DNA from: Cinclus cinclus
Taxonomy: Eukaryota; Chordata; Aves; Passeriformes; Cinclidae
Direction of reading: 5' to 3'
DNA length: 64,000 nucleotides
NCBI RefSeq assembly: GCF_963662255.1
Contig: NC_085047.1
Span: 92,697,619-92,761,618, forward strand
Within the stretch, counting starts at the first letter, position 1. Every line of letters begins with the position of its first letter. Below the pieces are notes generated by a model. That model made no database searches and was not told where the DNA came from. It saw nothing but the letters and a program-made list of their open reading frames with translations. The position numbers and the translations under genes were made by a program. This document shows positions 31,880 to 43,100 of the stretch, in pieces.

Positions 31880-32320
31880 CACTAAATGGCACCCGCGCAC
31901 CGACATGTTAATTTTGGAACGTGTAAACGGAGCGGGCGCTGCGCGCTCGGGAGGCAGCGCCGCCGCCCCCGGCGCCCTCCCCTCCCCAGCCCTCCCGCAG
32001 CCCCCTGCCCCTGCCCGGCCGCCGCTTTCCTTCCCCGCCTCAAAACCCAGCGAGGCGTCTTCCCCAGAAGGCGGAGGGGGGCAGCCCAAAACGCTGTCAC
32101 ACCACACCCGCACCCCCACCCAAATCCGTGTCACAGCCGATAACCCAGTGACTGCAACCGGCTCTTCCCTCCTTGAAGCAAAAGTAACTTGGAAGCCCTC
32201 CCCTCGCCGGCTTCCCCTCCTCCATTCCCAAGACAGGGTGAAGACCCCCTCAAAAGTTAGAGGCACACTTACAGTTGCTCTTCCAGCTCCAGCCTCCTCC
32301 CAACATATCATCTGAAGGGG
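31880..32320. other. CpG-rich block, no gene
   Basis: CpG-rich at about 31,920-32,060, then C/A-rich. Frames are open on both strands without recognisable domains. Confidence 0.45.
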
Positions 32321-32570
32321 CAGCCTTATAATTATTATTACTTTTTTTGGTTCGTTTTTTGTTGGTTTTGTTTGTTTGGTTTTTTTTCCCCTCTGCTCTA
32401 GCCTAGCTCACACCTTCCTCCGACCGTGCCCGCAGGTGCAGGGCAGCGAGACACGGAGCCGGCGGTCTCTTCCTCGCCCCTCGCCCAGCCGCAGCTCCCA
32501 GGCGGCTGTGCCCGAGCCACGAGTGCCCGGCGACACACGCACACTCACCATTCGCGCTCTGTCGCTCACT

Positions 32571-32670
32571 CGCTCTCTCTCTCTCCCCCTCACACACACA
32601 CGCGCACGCACACACATACACACCGCACAGGAGAGGGGGAGAGAGGGAGAGCGGGAGACAGAGAAGAAAA
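32571..32670 (+). repeat. (CT)n, (CA)n and GA-rich compound low-complexity tract
   Basis: CT units at about 32,571-32,585, CA/CG units to about 32,620, then GAGAGG-type purine DNA. Confidence 0.85.
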
Positions 32671-32920
32671 TGAAATTTATTATTGATAGAAAAGACTTTA
32701 AAGACAATTTCAAGTTATTGTTTCGGTCTGGAGAGAAAAGAAAAAAAAAAAAAAGGAAAGGAGAAAAAAAGGAGAGGGGCTTTTCTCCCCACCCCAACAT
32801 AATGAAACGCCTTTTGTGTGGCACCGAACAATACCAAACAAGTATTCTAATAAATAGCCACTTTTTTGTTCCGTCGCGGCAGTGAATAGAATTGAGCAGT
32901 TGGTTTGAGAGCAGCTGGAG
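32665..32920. promoter_or_regulatory. Candidate enhancer with three SOX-type sites
   Basis: ACAATTT (32,704-32,710), ATTGTT (32,717-32,722) and AACAATA (32,827-32,833) occur in AT-rich DNA interrupted by an A/G-rich tract (about 32,733-32,772). This could be an autoregulatory SoxB1 target. Function is inferred. Confidence 0.4.
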
Positions 32921-32929
32921 CGCCGCGCC

Positions 32930-33970
32930 GAGCGGGGAGGTGGAGCTCGGAGCTTTCGTCCTCTCTCTCTTCCTCTTTCCTTTTCTCACAGGCACTTTCT
33001 CCTCTAACCTTGCATTTCTGCCTCTCCGCTCCCGCTGGGCCACTGTCCCCTGCCCCTTTCTCTGGGAGAGATGCCTTCCGGAGGGGAAGAGCCACCCCTA
33101 GGTGCTCCTTCCCGCACCTGTGTGGCGCCGCGGTGCTCCCCGCGCCTCCTCCCGACCCTCACCGCGTCTGCCTCGGCCGCCCCGGGACCCTGCTCCTAAC
33201 CCCCCTGCCGCACCCTGAAGGTCCCCTGCCGCCCAGGGACCCCGCTCTCCCGGACCCCGCCGTACTCTGCCTCCGACAGCTCGGAACCGAGGAGGCTCCG
33301 AGCCCGGCCAGATCCCCCTTTGTTGACAATAAACTTGAATTTCACAGGAAGGTTCAGAGTCACCCTCCGCTCTCTCGCTCCCCCTCTCCCGGCCTTCCGT
33401 CGGGATGGAGCCGGGCTTTGTCAACCTTCCCCTCTCCGCTCAGGATCGCTGCGGAGGGTCCGCTCTTCCTCCGCCCTGTACCGCTCGTTGCCATCACCTC
33501 CCCTTTCCTAGACAGCGCCGTCAGTTTTCTTCCTGCATTTTTTTTCTTCCCTCCCTAAAACACTCTTTCTAGTCCCTTTCTGCCAACATGACAACCGCTC
33601 TAGGAAAGAAAGTCGATAGAGGTTATTAAAATGGACCCAAGTCAGCTAAAAATTTTCAGGTAAAGCTGAGAGTGCCCCGTTTTCCGTTCTGCTCCGGCTG
33701 TGCGGGAGTGTGACTGCCCGTCTGTGCCGAGGATGTGCGGCGGGGAGGGAGGGAGGAGGAGAACAGAGGGATGGCTTTGGCCGCCGGTGGAGCCGGTGTA
33801 GAGCCAGGCGGATCGTGGCGGCCGGGGCTGAACCTTGCGGGGAGACCAGCGGTGCCGGGGCCAGAGCGCTGGGAACGGATACCGCGGGCAGCCGCCTTCC
33901 TACGGCCAGACTGCCTCCTTCTTTTATTAGGGGGTGGATCTAGTCCTCATTCAAAAAAATAAACTAATAC
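32930..33970. other. CpG- and pyrimidine-rich block, no gene
   Basis: GC-rich at about 33,060-33,330 and 33,690-33,900. Frames of up to 217 codons are unrecognised and follow base composition. Confidence 0.5.
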
Positions 33971-33977
33971 ATAACAG

Positions 33978-33990
33978 CCCCCCCCCCCCC
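33978..33990 (+). repeat. C13 homopolymer
   Basis: A single unbroken C run. Confidence 0.9.
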
Positions 33991-33994
33991 AACA

Positions 33995-34600
33995 TTAACC
34001 TCCGATTCGGTTGCCAGCCAAAGCCTTGCTTGTCTCGCAAAAGCTGCGGGAAGTACCCGAGCTTCAAATAAACCCCAGCAATTGCTGCAAAGACTCCTTA
34101 GCATGCAGGGATTACCTCGTCAGCTATTTTGAGGCGCTCAGTCACATACAATCATTAGAGATGTTGGAATAAAGAGCAGATTGCTTTTAAGTTTAAACCA
34201 CCGTTGCCCTTTACAGACTCGTACTGACACTCGTAGGGGGAACAGGGCAACAACAGGACGGGCGTGTTGTTAACGAACTGAATTAAATGTTTCATCCTCA
34301 TCCGTGGGGCTAGAAGTGGGAGACATCTCGGCCAAGGCTCAGCGCTCGCCCTCTGCTAGAGCCGATCCTTGCACGTCCTTCCAGAGCTGCCCAGAGGGAC
34401 CCCTGGAGGTGAGGGCAAAAAGCGGGGGAGGACCGCTGCGGGAGTGCCGGGATGCCCTCGGTGTCCCCTCCCCAGAGCCCGTCCCTTTTCCCGGGGGGGT
34501 CTCGCTGTGAGCCGTGCCCGGCTGCGTACCTCTGCCTGCACGGAAAATTCCCTTCTTTTCTTTTTCCACCCCCCTCCCTCCTCTCTCTTTTAAGTGGATT
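33995..34600. other. Mixed DNA with a possible regulatory left half
   Basis: The part at 34,080-34,300 is balanced, keeps CpGs and resembles the candidate enhancers, but I found no tight motif cluster. The rest is GC-rich and unrecognised. Confidence 0.4.
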
Positions 34601-34604
34601 TTTG

Positions 34605-35130
34605 CTCTCACTTCAATAACACGCCGGCTCTAATTAGCTGCAATATTAAGAAACGCTGCTAAATGACAGTTTTATCGGGTTTGTGCAGATAGGAGGAACG
34701 CGGGGACCCAGCGAAATATCCACCCAACGCGTTTGGCGCTGGATCCCTGCCAGCAGCCACCGCTCGCTCTTTTTATATGGAAAAATGGCAACATTTTGGA
34801 AAGCAGCTTTAAAACTTTGACTTATATTTTACATGCTAAATATCGTGGAGAATGGCGACAGCGTTACAGAAAGCTTCAACCCTGCAAATATTTGAATGGG
34901 GCTTTTTTGTAAAGTAGAGCAGCTGTCAGTCAGCTGGCTTTGACAGCCTGCCACAATTTTGTCATTTAATAGTGGGTGTTAGGCTAAGTGCAAAACACTC
35001 TGGCAAACAGATGTCAAACCTACATCTCATATAAATGGGGGTTGTAAAATTGAGTTTTAACCCACGTATAGGGTTTTAAAAAGCGGTGCCAGTGTGTAAA
35101 CTGTATACAAAATAAAGATACTGACAATCT
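34605..35130. promoter_or_regulatory. Candidate enhancer with paired E-boxes and a SOX inverted pair
   Basis: TAATTAG (34,631-34,637), two CAGCTG E-boxes 11 bp apart (34,920-34,925 and 34,931-34,936), an ACAATTTTGT inverted SOX pair (34,953-34,962) and CAGATG (35,008-35,013) occupy a repeat-free 500 bp. E-boxes one helical turn apart beside SOX sites fit a proneural/SoxB1 neural element. Inferred, but among the best candidates here. Confidence 0.5.
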
Positions 35131-35352
35131 CCCGTGTGGGCTTGCTATTTAAAGAAGACTTATTTAGAAATCTGACCTCTAAATTATGCTAAATCTTCCT
35201 ACATTTCAAAGAGTGGAATATGAGAACAGTGCTTGGCAAAGTCGAAATTAAGGACCAATATGATGGTTCGTTGAAAGGGTGTGATTGTCGTGTGTACAGA
35301 GAAACCAAGGCTCTTAATTCATTGAACTTGTCGTCGTCACTCTTCCAAATCT

Positions 35353-35623
35353 GGAAGGAAGGAAGGAAGGAAGGAAGGAAGGAAGGAAGGAAGGAAGGAA
35401 GGAAGGAAGGAAGGAAGGAAGGGAGAAAGGGAGGGAGGAAGGGAGAAAGGGAGGGAGGAAGGGAGGGAGGGAGGGAGGGAGGAAGGAAGGAAGGAAGGAA
35501 GGAAGGAAGGAAGGAAGGAAGGAAGGAAGGAAGGAAGGAAGGAAGGAAGGAAGGAAGGAAGGAAGGAAGGAAGGAAGGAAGGAAGGAAGGAAGGAAGGAA
35601 GGAAGGAAGGAAGGAAGGAAGGG
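35353..35623 (+). repeat. (GGAA)n microsatellite, about 270 bp
   Basis: GGAA units on both sides of a GGGA-rich interruption (35,421-35,481). The interruption includes two identical 20-bp units at 35,421-35,440 and 35,441-35,460. The long frames across it are repeat translations. Confidence 0.97.
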
Positions 35624-35624
35624 T

Positions 35625-36160
35625 TTCAGAGACTTTTCTACAGCAGGACCCGAGGGATTTGATTTAGAAGAAGACGACAGGGGAAGGAAATACTGCAGAC
35701 GAAGGGAGCAGGCAGCTGCAGAAGCACAAACACTGTAGGGTGATCGAGGGACCATGCAACGAGGTGGCCAGACCCACTGCAAAGGGTCGAGGGCACCCGC
35801 CCAGGACATGACAAGAGATTATGAGAGGTAGCAGGAAAATATGAGTCACAATTAATTTCTTCAGAAGTTACTAATAGAAACATGAGCTGCTTTTGCTTTT
35901 GAACTCACATTTCCAAGACTCGTATCTTCACTGAGATGTAGTTTCCCCCTGTGCTTTGAGGGACTTTCCTGACAAAATTCCTCTTAGGATCTAAAAAGTG
36001 TAATAAGTATTTACACAAAAAAATTGTTCGTTGCCTCAGCTGGTGAGGACGATGCAAAAAGAGTAAAGATGATATTTAATTGCAGGAATGATATTATATG
36101 GGTTACATAAAGTTCTGCAGAATCAGTCTGCACCCACATTATCCTTTTGGAAGCTAAACG
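35625..36160. other. Intergenic DNA, no gene
   Basis: Mixed composition, becoming AT-rich to the right. Nothing recognised. Confidence 0.5.
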
Positions 36161-36164
36161 TGTA

Positions 36165-36430
36165 GCTTCCTAGATAAGTCGATATGAGGGGATTAAACGA
36201 AACATTTAATTGGAAAGAATTATTCATATTAATAATTAACCACAGTTTAAACACACGCTCAGCTGATTTTCTCATCGAGTACTCACTTGCAATATTTGCA
36301 CTGTCCTAGCTGATGTTAAATGAGTAGAGGAATGCACACGGGGTAATTATTGATCATATGCAGTTACTGCTGTTTACATTTAAATCCCATTTGTTCCGAA
36401 CTCTCTCCACGCTCTTCTCCAAATCTCCAA
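36165..36430. promoter_or_regulatory. Candidate enhancer rich in homeodomain sites
   Basis: TAATTG (36,207-36,212), TAATTA (36,233-36,238), an E-box CAGCTG (36,260-36,265) and TAATTA followed by TTGATC (36,344-36,353) lie within 150 bp. The DNA is AT-rich and repeat-free. Inferred. Confidence 0.45.
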
Positions 36431-36434
36431 AGCT

Positions 36435-36765
36435 CCGCTGCTTGATTACAGCGTTTTCCTCTTTGCAGGTTTTTGTTTGTTGCTTTGCGGGGGCTTTCGA
36501 CACTTAGTTTGCAGAGCGACAATGAATGCCTGAGCCTGGCTAATCCTGCCGCAGATGTTCGGGAAGCACGGGGAGAAGGGGATGTCCGCAGCCCCGCTCC
36601 CGGCGGGAGGTGCCCCCGGCCGCCACCGCGGGGTTGCAGTTCGCACACCGGGGCTGTCGGAGAGGGGCTTGGAGCCTTCCTAAGCCCTTACCAGGACTCT
36701 TGGGTCAGTACAGTAGACACTTTGCTGCCGGCTCTGACCTGAAAGTTGCCGCTCCAGAAACCCCA
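36435..36765. other. Mixed DNA with a CpG-rich patch, no gene
   Basis: CpG-rich at about 36,545-36,640. The short frames are unrecognised. Confidence 0.5.
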
Positions 36766-36766
36766 G

Positions 36767-36768
<2 letters not shown>

Positions 36769-36825
<57 letters not shown>
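36769..36825 (+). repeat. A30 run followed by (TA)14
   Basis: A homopolymer of about 30 A passes directly into about 14 TA units. Confidence 0.95.
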
Positions 36826-36828
<3 letters not shown>

Positions 36829-36939
36829 AAACACCCCAGCGGTTTGCCCGGAGTGCTCCACGCTGAGGGCACTGGGGACTCCTCGGGTTCCAAGCACCAG
36901 CCCCGAGGTAAGGTCTCTTCCATACCTTGACAACACCAA

Positions 36940-37175
36940 TTACACCTTAGCATCGAATCACAGCATCAGAGGAAAAATAAGGTTTTATTCTGGAATAATT
37001 GCCGCTGGGTTATTTTAAATCAATTGTAGCTGCAACTTTGATGGGCAGCGGGGCTGGCACTGCGGCTCGTCCCTGGCTCCAGAGAGGAGCCTGGACTGTC
37101 TTTATTAAATTTCCTCATGCAGAAAAATGCCTGTAGCTGTTATTTAGCCCATTTGCCTGCAAAGAAATGCTATGG
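36940..37175. promoter_or_regulatory. Candidate enhancer, the last on the right side
   Basis: TAATTG (36,996-37,001) and CAATTGT (37,021-37,027) lie in balanced DNA. To the right the texture changes to CpG-poor AT-rich sequence. Weak to moderate inference. Confidence 0.35.
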
Positions 37176-37199
37176 TAGAACATGACTCTTATTTTCCAA

Positions 37200-40100
37200 C
37201 AAGCAAGTGACCAACAAATCTGGAAAAAAAATTATTGATATCCTTGATAGATACTAAAAATCTTCTATTGCTTCTTAAAAGTAGATATTCTGTTACATCT
37301 AGTGTGTTTGCTTTTTTTTTTTAACCAATATACTTGTATGAGTATTTGACTGCTTTCCATCATAGACACAACTGTCTCCTTTTCTGCATTCTGCCATGAA
37401 ACAGTTGCAAGATCAGAAGTCAAAATATAATTGATATAGCTAAATATTTTTTCCTAAATGCAGGAGTTTTATCAAGTCTTGATATTAGGTCCAGTGACAA
37501 CCTGCCTGTCCTACAATTGGATCTGGAATACAGATCAGCACCTCTTCGACAGCAGTGTCATGAGAAATCCAGGCACTCAACTTGTATTTATTCCATTGCT
37601 TCAAATGTTAATATTAGCATGTTTTCAAGGTGGAAATATCATCAAACAAATTCAAATGGCAGAGCTTGGAAATTACTGAAACTACACTGGAAATGTAAAC
37701 AAAGATGATTCCAATTTTAGTGTTTAAGGATTAAATGGGGTTTGTGCTGTAGACAAGAAAAACAAAGTTCACCAAAATTGTGTCTCCCATGGGCTTGGTT
37801 TATTGGTGATCACTGTGGAGTGATGCTTGATCCATACTAGAGTGAAATCAGAGGAAAGCTATGACTTCTGTAACATGCAGGCTAAAAAAATCAACTGGGA
37901 AAATCTAATTGTTTTTTTGTGTTGCTTCTCCCATTTAATTTTAGAGCACTAGTCTAGTAATGGAATTGTTTTCTCTCTCTTTTTTTTTTTTTTTAATGGA
38001 GGATGGAGGTGGTTAGGTCTTAGATTTGTTTCCCCTTTCAATAAAGTCTGAAGTTTAAACCACACCATTCAAGTGCAGAATGTTTTCTGCACTTTTTCCA
38101 AGACCAAAGTGCAAAACAGTCACAGTCTTTCAAACGGCTTGCGAGTAGAAAGTATGGAATGAAGATTAGGTTATCCCACTCCAATGCAATCCAGTCATTT
38201 GATGAAATCATCAAAGTTGAAGGTAGTGCTTTAAAATGAAGCATGGCTTACCATCAGGCTCAGCTTCAAAGAGACTGAGTCAACCTAACACTCCTCATTG
38301 AAGAATGAAGTATTTAGAGACTATCATCTTTGTCATGAACCTACCAGAACATGTTACAGCTATAAGAAATCAGTTTCTTTCTGAGTATCCAAGCACATGT
38401 ACCAATCACATTTTTATGGCAATGGTAGAAATGGTTGCACATATTTTGTATATATTTAACATCATATATTTGTATTTCCTGGGGAAGGTGACAGTATAGT
38501 TTCCATTTGATGCCCCAGCAGTTTATGCAAAATGAGGGTATACATTTTCTTCTGTTTACTTTGTAGATGTTCCAGTGTTGGGGAAGTTCCTTCTCAAATC
38601 ATTGGGATGAGTAGATCACAATGAGGCATATCTTGTTGAGACAGTGACTGCTATGAAATTATTCAAACCTTTCAGCTCCTCTTCCAGTGAGGATGATTCA
38701 CTTTCACTGCTTTACCAGGACTCCCCCTCGGTCACCCGGGGGTTTAGATTGCTTCTCTGTTGCATTAGGTCCAGCTGTGCTGTCACCTTGTTGCTTTAGG
38801 TTCCACCAGTGTCCCAGTGCTATGATAGTTGCTACTGCAGAAATCCCGGGCTTTTGGCTGGGATGGACACCTCATATCTTTTGTGAAAAAACCTGGAGGA
38901 AGGAGAAAGGATGGTTTTCTCCAGAGCCCTCTTCTCACAGACAAAATATAGTTATGAGCCAATCTGAACTGGGAGTGGTGGACTCAGACCCTGCTGCAGC
39001 TCTCAAAAGCTGCTTACGTGCTTTGAAACAGTGCAATCAACTGGCTATTAATAACAACTAAGAAACAGCCTGAGGTCTCTGGTAAGTCCTTTAGATTCCA
39101 GCATTTGTAGGGCTCCAGGGTACTTAGACACAAAATTGTCACTGAAATGAACATAGGGTCTGCATCTAAACCCCTGGACTTACATATCCTTGAGCTGAAG
39201 ATGGGAGATACCTGACTTAATCTCCCCAAGCCTTCACTGAAGCATGGGTACACTGACTACTGTAGCACACAGGAACATCACAGGGGAATTATGAGAACAA
39301 ACTTGCTAATACTTTTAAAGAGACATAAAGAGGTAACAAATGTGCTCAGGATTATCATTACTATTTAGCACCATGACACTCACTGGCTGGTAAACCAGGA
39401 GATAATGTTTAGAAAAATCTGAGGAATATTGCCTTGTTTGAAAATATCTCTGCTACTAATGTCATGACTGTCTAGTGGAGCTGTGGTTGCTGGGAATTCA
39501 CACACTGATTTTATGGAAAGATAAAAGAGTGGAGTTTATATGGAATAAACCCCTTTTGAATAAAACAATCTGCATAACTGCTTTAAGAAAGCCTATAATT
39601 ATGATAAAAATGTTGCTCAGAGTTAAAATTATGAAGCAATCAAAATTTATAAACAGTCTCTCATCGACTTTTAATCATACTTTCTCATATACAAACTGTA
39701 GAAAACATATAGTAGCAATATATAACAATACATATTTTATTTTTGGTAATTTAGGGTGTCATGCCATTCTCTTTAATCAGAAAAAAATTGTCTTTGTCTA
39801 AAAGCTCTACAATACTGCCCTTAAATGTCAAAAAACTGCATAAAGTTCTCTAGTTTTATATATATTTATCTGCTGTTTTATCCTGCTGGCAGTTAAACAC
39901 TTCTGGAGAGGTGTTGTGCTCTGTTTGGACTAGATCCAAAACTTTCTTTGGTTATATTCCCACAAAGAACCTCTGGATCAGGGCCTTTACTCTCACTGCC
40001 TGCTCTGAAGATGCTCACTCAGTGTAACATAGGATCCTACCCACACCTCCCCTGAAACTCCCTTCTAGACATTGCTCTTCATTTGTCATTCATTAAGGAG

Positions 40101-43100
40101 AATGTTCAAATTATATTTGTGTAGGACTTGGATGGCAAGAGATATGCAAAAGAAGGAATATTTGTAATGGGAACCTTGCCAACTTGAATGGTAGCCTACC
40201 ATGTTTATAAGCTCCATTGTTTCCTTTGAGCTGAACTAGTTCAACACATTTGGGACGCATCCTGATAGTAACGTGTCTCCCTTGGCAAGTTGTAAAATTC
40301 ACTGGTATTATTGGGTTATGAAGAATATTATCACAAATATGGTTAGATAGGTCATTATAATGAAATATTTGCTTCAATAAGTATGTATTTTTAATGCAGT
40401 ATTACTAGATTCTTTTCTGGAACACAATAGCATGCAGAGTATTCCATCTGAATTCCGTATGAAAATGAGACCTATTGAATTGACTGGCGCAGGTCTTATT
40501 GATAGGTTAACTGTCTGAGACCCCTTAATTACCAGAGTGAACAGCCTTTTCTGCTAAAACATTGATTCATCTGCTGCCTTCAGCTAGACACAATAATAAT
40601 AAGGAACAACTGCCCTGAATTTCACAAGGTTTACACCTTCCAGAGTGTGAAATCACACCCATAAATACAAACTTTAAATCTTTTCAAGGGGTGACACCCT
40701 TCCAGGACTTCCTATTGATTCCATTTGTCTTCAGGGCCTTGTGAGCTTAGTCCCCTTTCACTGACCAACAGCCTGAAACAAAAGTTGCCAAGTGGGGAGG
40801 AGGAGGACTGGAGAAATCTCCTTCCACAGTCTGGGGGGGCAAGACTCTAAGGGGTGTTCATCCTACTAGTCTGTGGAGTGATATGAATACTTTGTGGCTT
40901 TTTCAAAGAAATCACACTGTATCTTATATGAATTCTGCATGCTTGAAGAGGAAATGTTTTTGGCTTGGGAAAGTGAAACCTCGGCTTGATCCTCAGCTGG
41001 ATGATTTAGATGGCAGTTTTTGAAGGACAGAGAAGCTTCATGTATGCAGCTGATGTACATTCTCTGATAGCGTTTGACTATCAAGCAATAGCATTCTTGG
41101 ATGTGCTTGCCATGCTTCTGCCCATGCCCTATATCCAAGCACACTGCAACTTCTTTTTTTTTTCAGCCAAAAAAACCCAAACAAGCAAAAAAACAAAAAC
41201 AAAACCAACCCCAAAATATATTCCCTTTAGGATTTTGTGATACTGGGAGACACAGGCAGATTTTTTTTTTTCTTCTTTTTGTGGCCCAGTTTTCTGACAC
41301 TTGGCCCTATTAGGGATTTGCCTACAGAAGGATGGGTAGAAGTTACTTTCTGTGATTGATATGACACTTCATTTAAAAGACTTCTTTATTATGAAATCTC
41401 TATATTTAGCAGCCTATAATCACTAAATATAAACTCTCATTTTGTGTCTATATGTGGGCCTAAAAATGTGGTTCTGTTTCCAGCTGAGAGAGATGAATGT
41501 CATGAATGCTCTCTGTAGGATGCAGGGCAAAAATACTACAACAAAACCTAAACAAACCTAAAGCATGAAACCAAACATTTTGTACACTTACATTAAAATT
41601 GTACTGAAAATTGGGAGCATGAACTACAAAACTAGGCTTCTTTCTGTTTTACAAACTGCAGTGTCTGTTAAGAAAAACTAAAGCATAATTGCAAAGTGGA
41701 ATTTCCTGCTTATTCTTATATCAACATTTGCGTTTTTCTCTTATCATCTCCCACACATAAATGGAGCAGCTTCCTAACCCTCTTGTTATATACCACATTC
41801 AATGTAACAGTTTAGCAAATTCTCCAATTGTGTTGGTGTTTGCTTTCACAGACATGGAAAGCAATTTGATGTGTCCTTTTAATGAGTCATTTTCATGCAA
41901 GGAGAAAAACAGTGGTTGGGGAAGTTCCTAAAGCATGCTGCTCATTGATTTTAAGATTCCCTTTTGAATCTTTGTTGCTTAAATCCCATATGGTTTTGTC
42001 AGAAGAGTTACTGAAACCATCTTTTCTTCTAACTCATAAGTTTGAAGAACTCAATCTTCCTTTTACTCCTTTGCAAGGGCTGCAATTTTGTCACTGAATT
42101 GATTTTGCCCCAAAACAGTGAAGAGAAATTCAAAGTTTAGTTCAAAAATTTTTAACAGTTGGGTTGCCAATGGTAACTGTCAAAATGTTACAAGGATGCA
42201 AAATCATCTGTTCATGGTAGTGCAAGGGAAGTGCAGATGGAAATCTAGTAGGGCAGAAGTTCTCTTAATCTGTAGCAGGTGTTGGCTCTAAAGTATAGCA
42301 GTGACAATATAAACATAATTTTTATAGCTCTGCTCCTGTGCTGATCATTTCAGTGGTGTTTCTAATGAACACACAAACCTACTTATCTTGCTTGAATTCT
42401 AAACTGGACAAAGGGTGGCTTGAGAAGAAAACTAATCACAATTTCTTTAGAGGAGCAAGGAATTTGGGACCCAACAGAACAGCCATGAGAGGAACAGATG
42501 AGCAAGACTTCCTAGACTGGTCATTGAAGCAACTATAGTGGTCATCATAATCTTACCTATGGTCACATGTGTCCTTGCACCTGGGCTCCTTTGGGGTTTC
42601 ACTTAACTGACAAGATGGAGAGATGACACGTACCGAGTTCTGAATCACTAACTTGTGGCTACAGTGGGCCACATGAGCTGTGTCACATTGAAGAATGTAG
42701 GGGTGCTTTCCTACCCCTTTGCTTTGGTGAGACAATGCAGACATAGCCTAGCTCCATGATAGGGGTAGATTGAGGAACACACCATCCAATCCCCATGTTC
42801 TGCTTTTTGTTCAGATGCACCAGCAAAGAGCTGTGGCATGTATGGCAGTGAGTCCCCTCATTTAAAGCACTGAGATTCATGGCTTTTGGGCATCCTACAA
42901 TATCCTACGACAAAGGATACAGCTTCAGTCACATAAGGAGGTAGGAGAATGTGCAACGAGAAAAACATAAAGGAAGATGTTTCCTGTAGCATGTTGCATT
43001 CCCACATGCATGTGGCATTTAGCAGGCCACAGGGCTGCAGGCAGCGAGTGTGTGCAAGGGATGAACTTTTGTCAGGGCAGCAGGGCTGTGCACTGGGGCA

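Noticed and set aside
35189..35809. Frames with Lys-Glu-Gly-Arg or Phe-Leu-Pro-Ser repeats
   Set aside because: These are translations of the (GGAA)n microsatellite.
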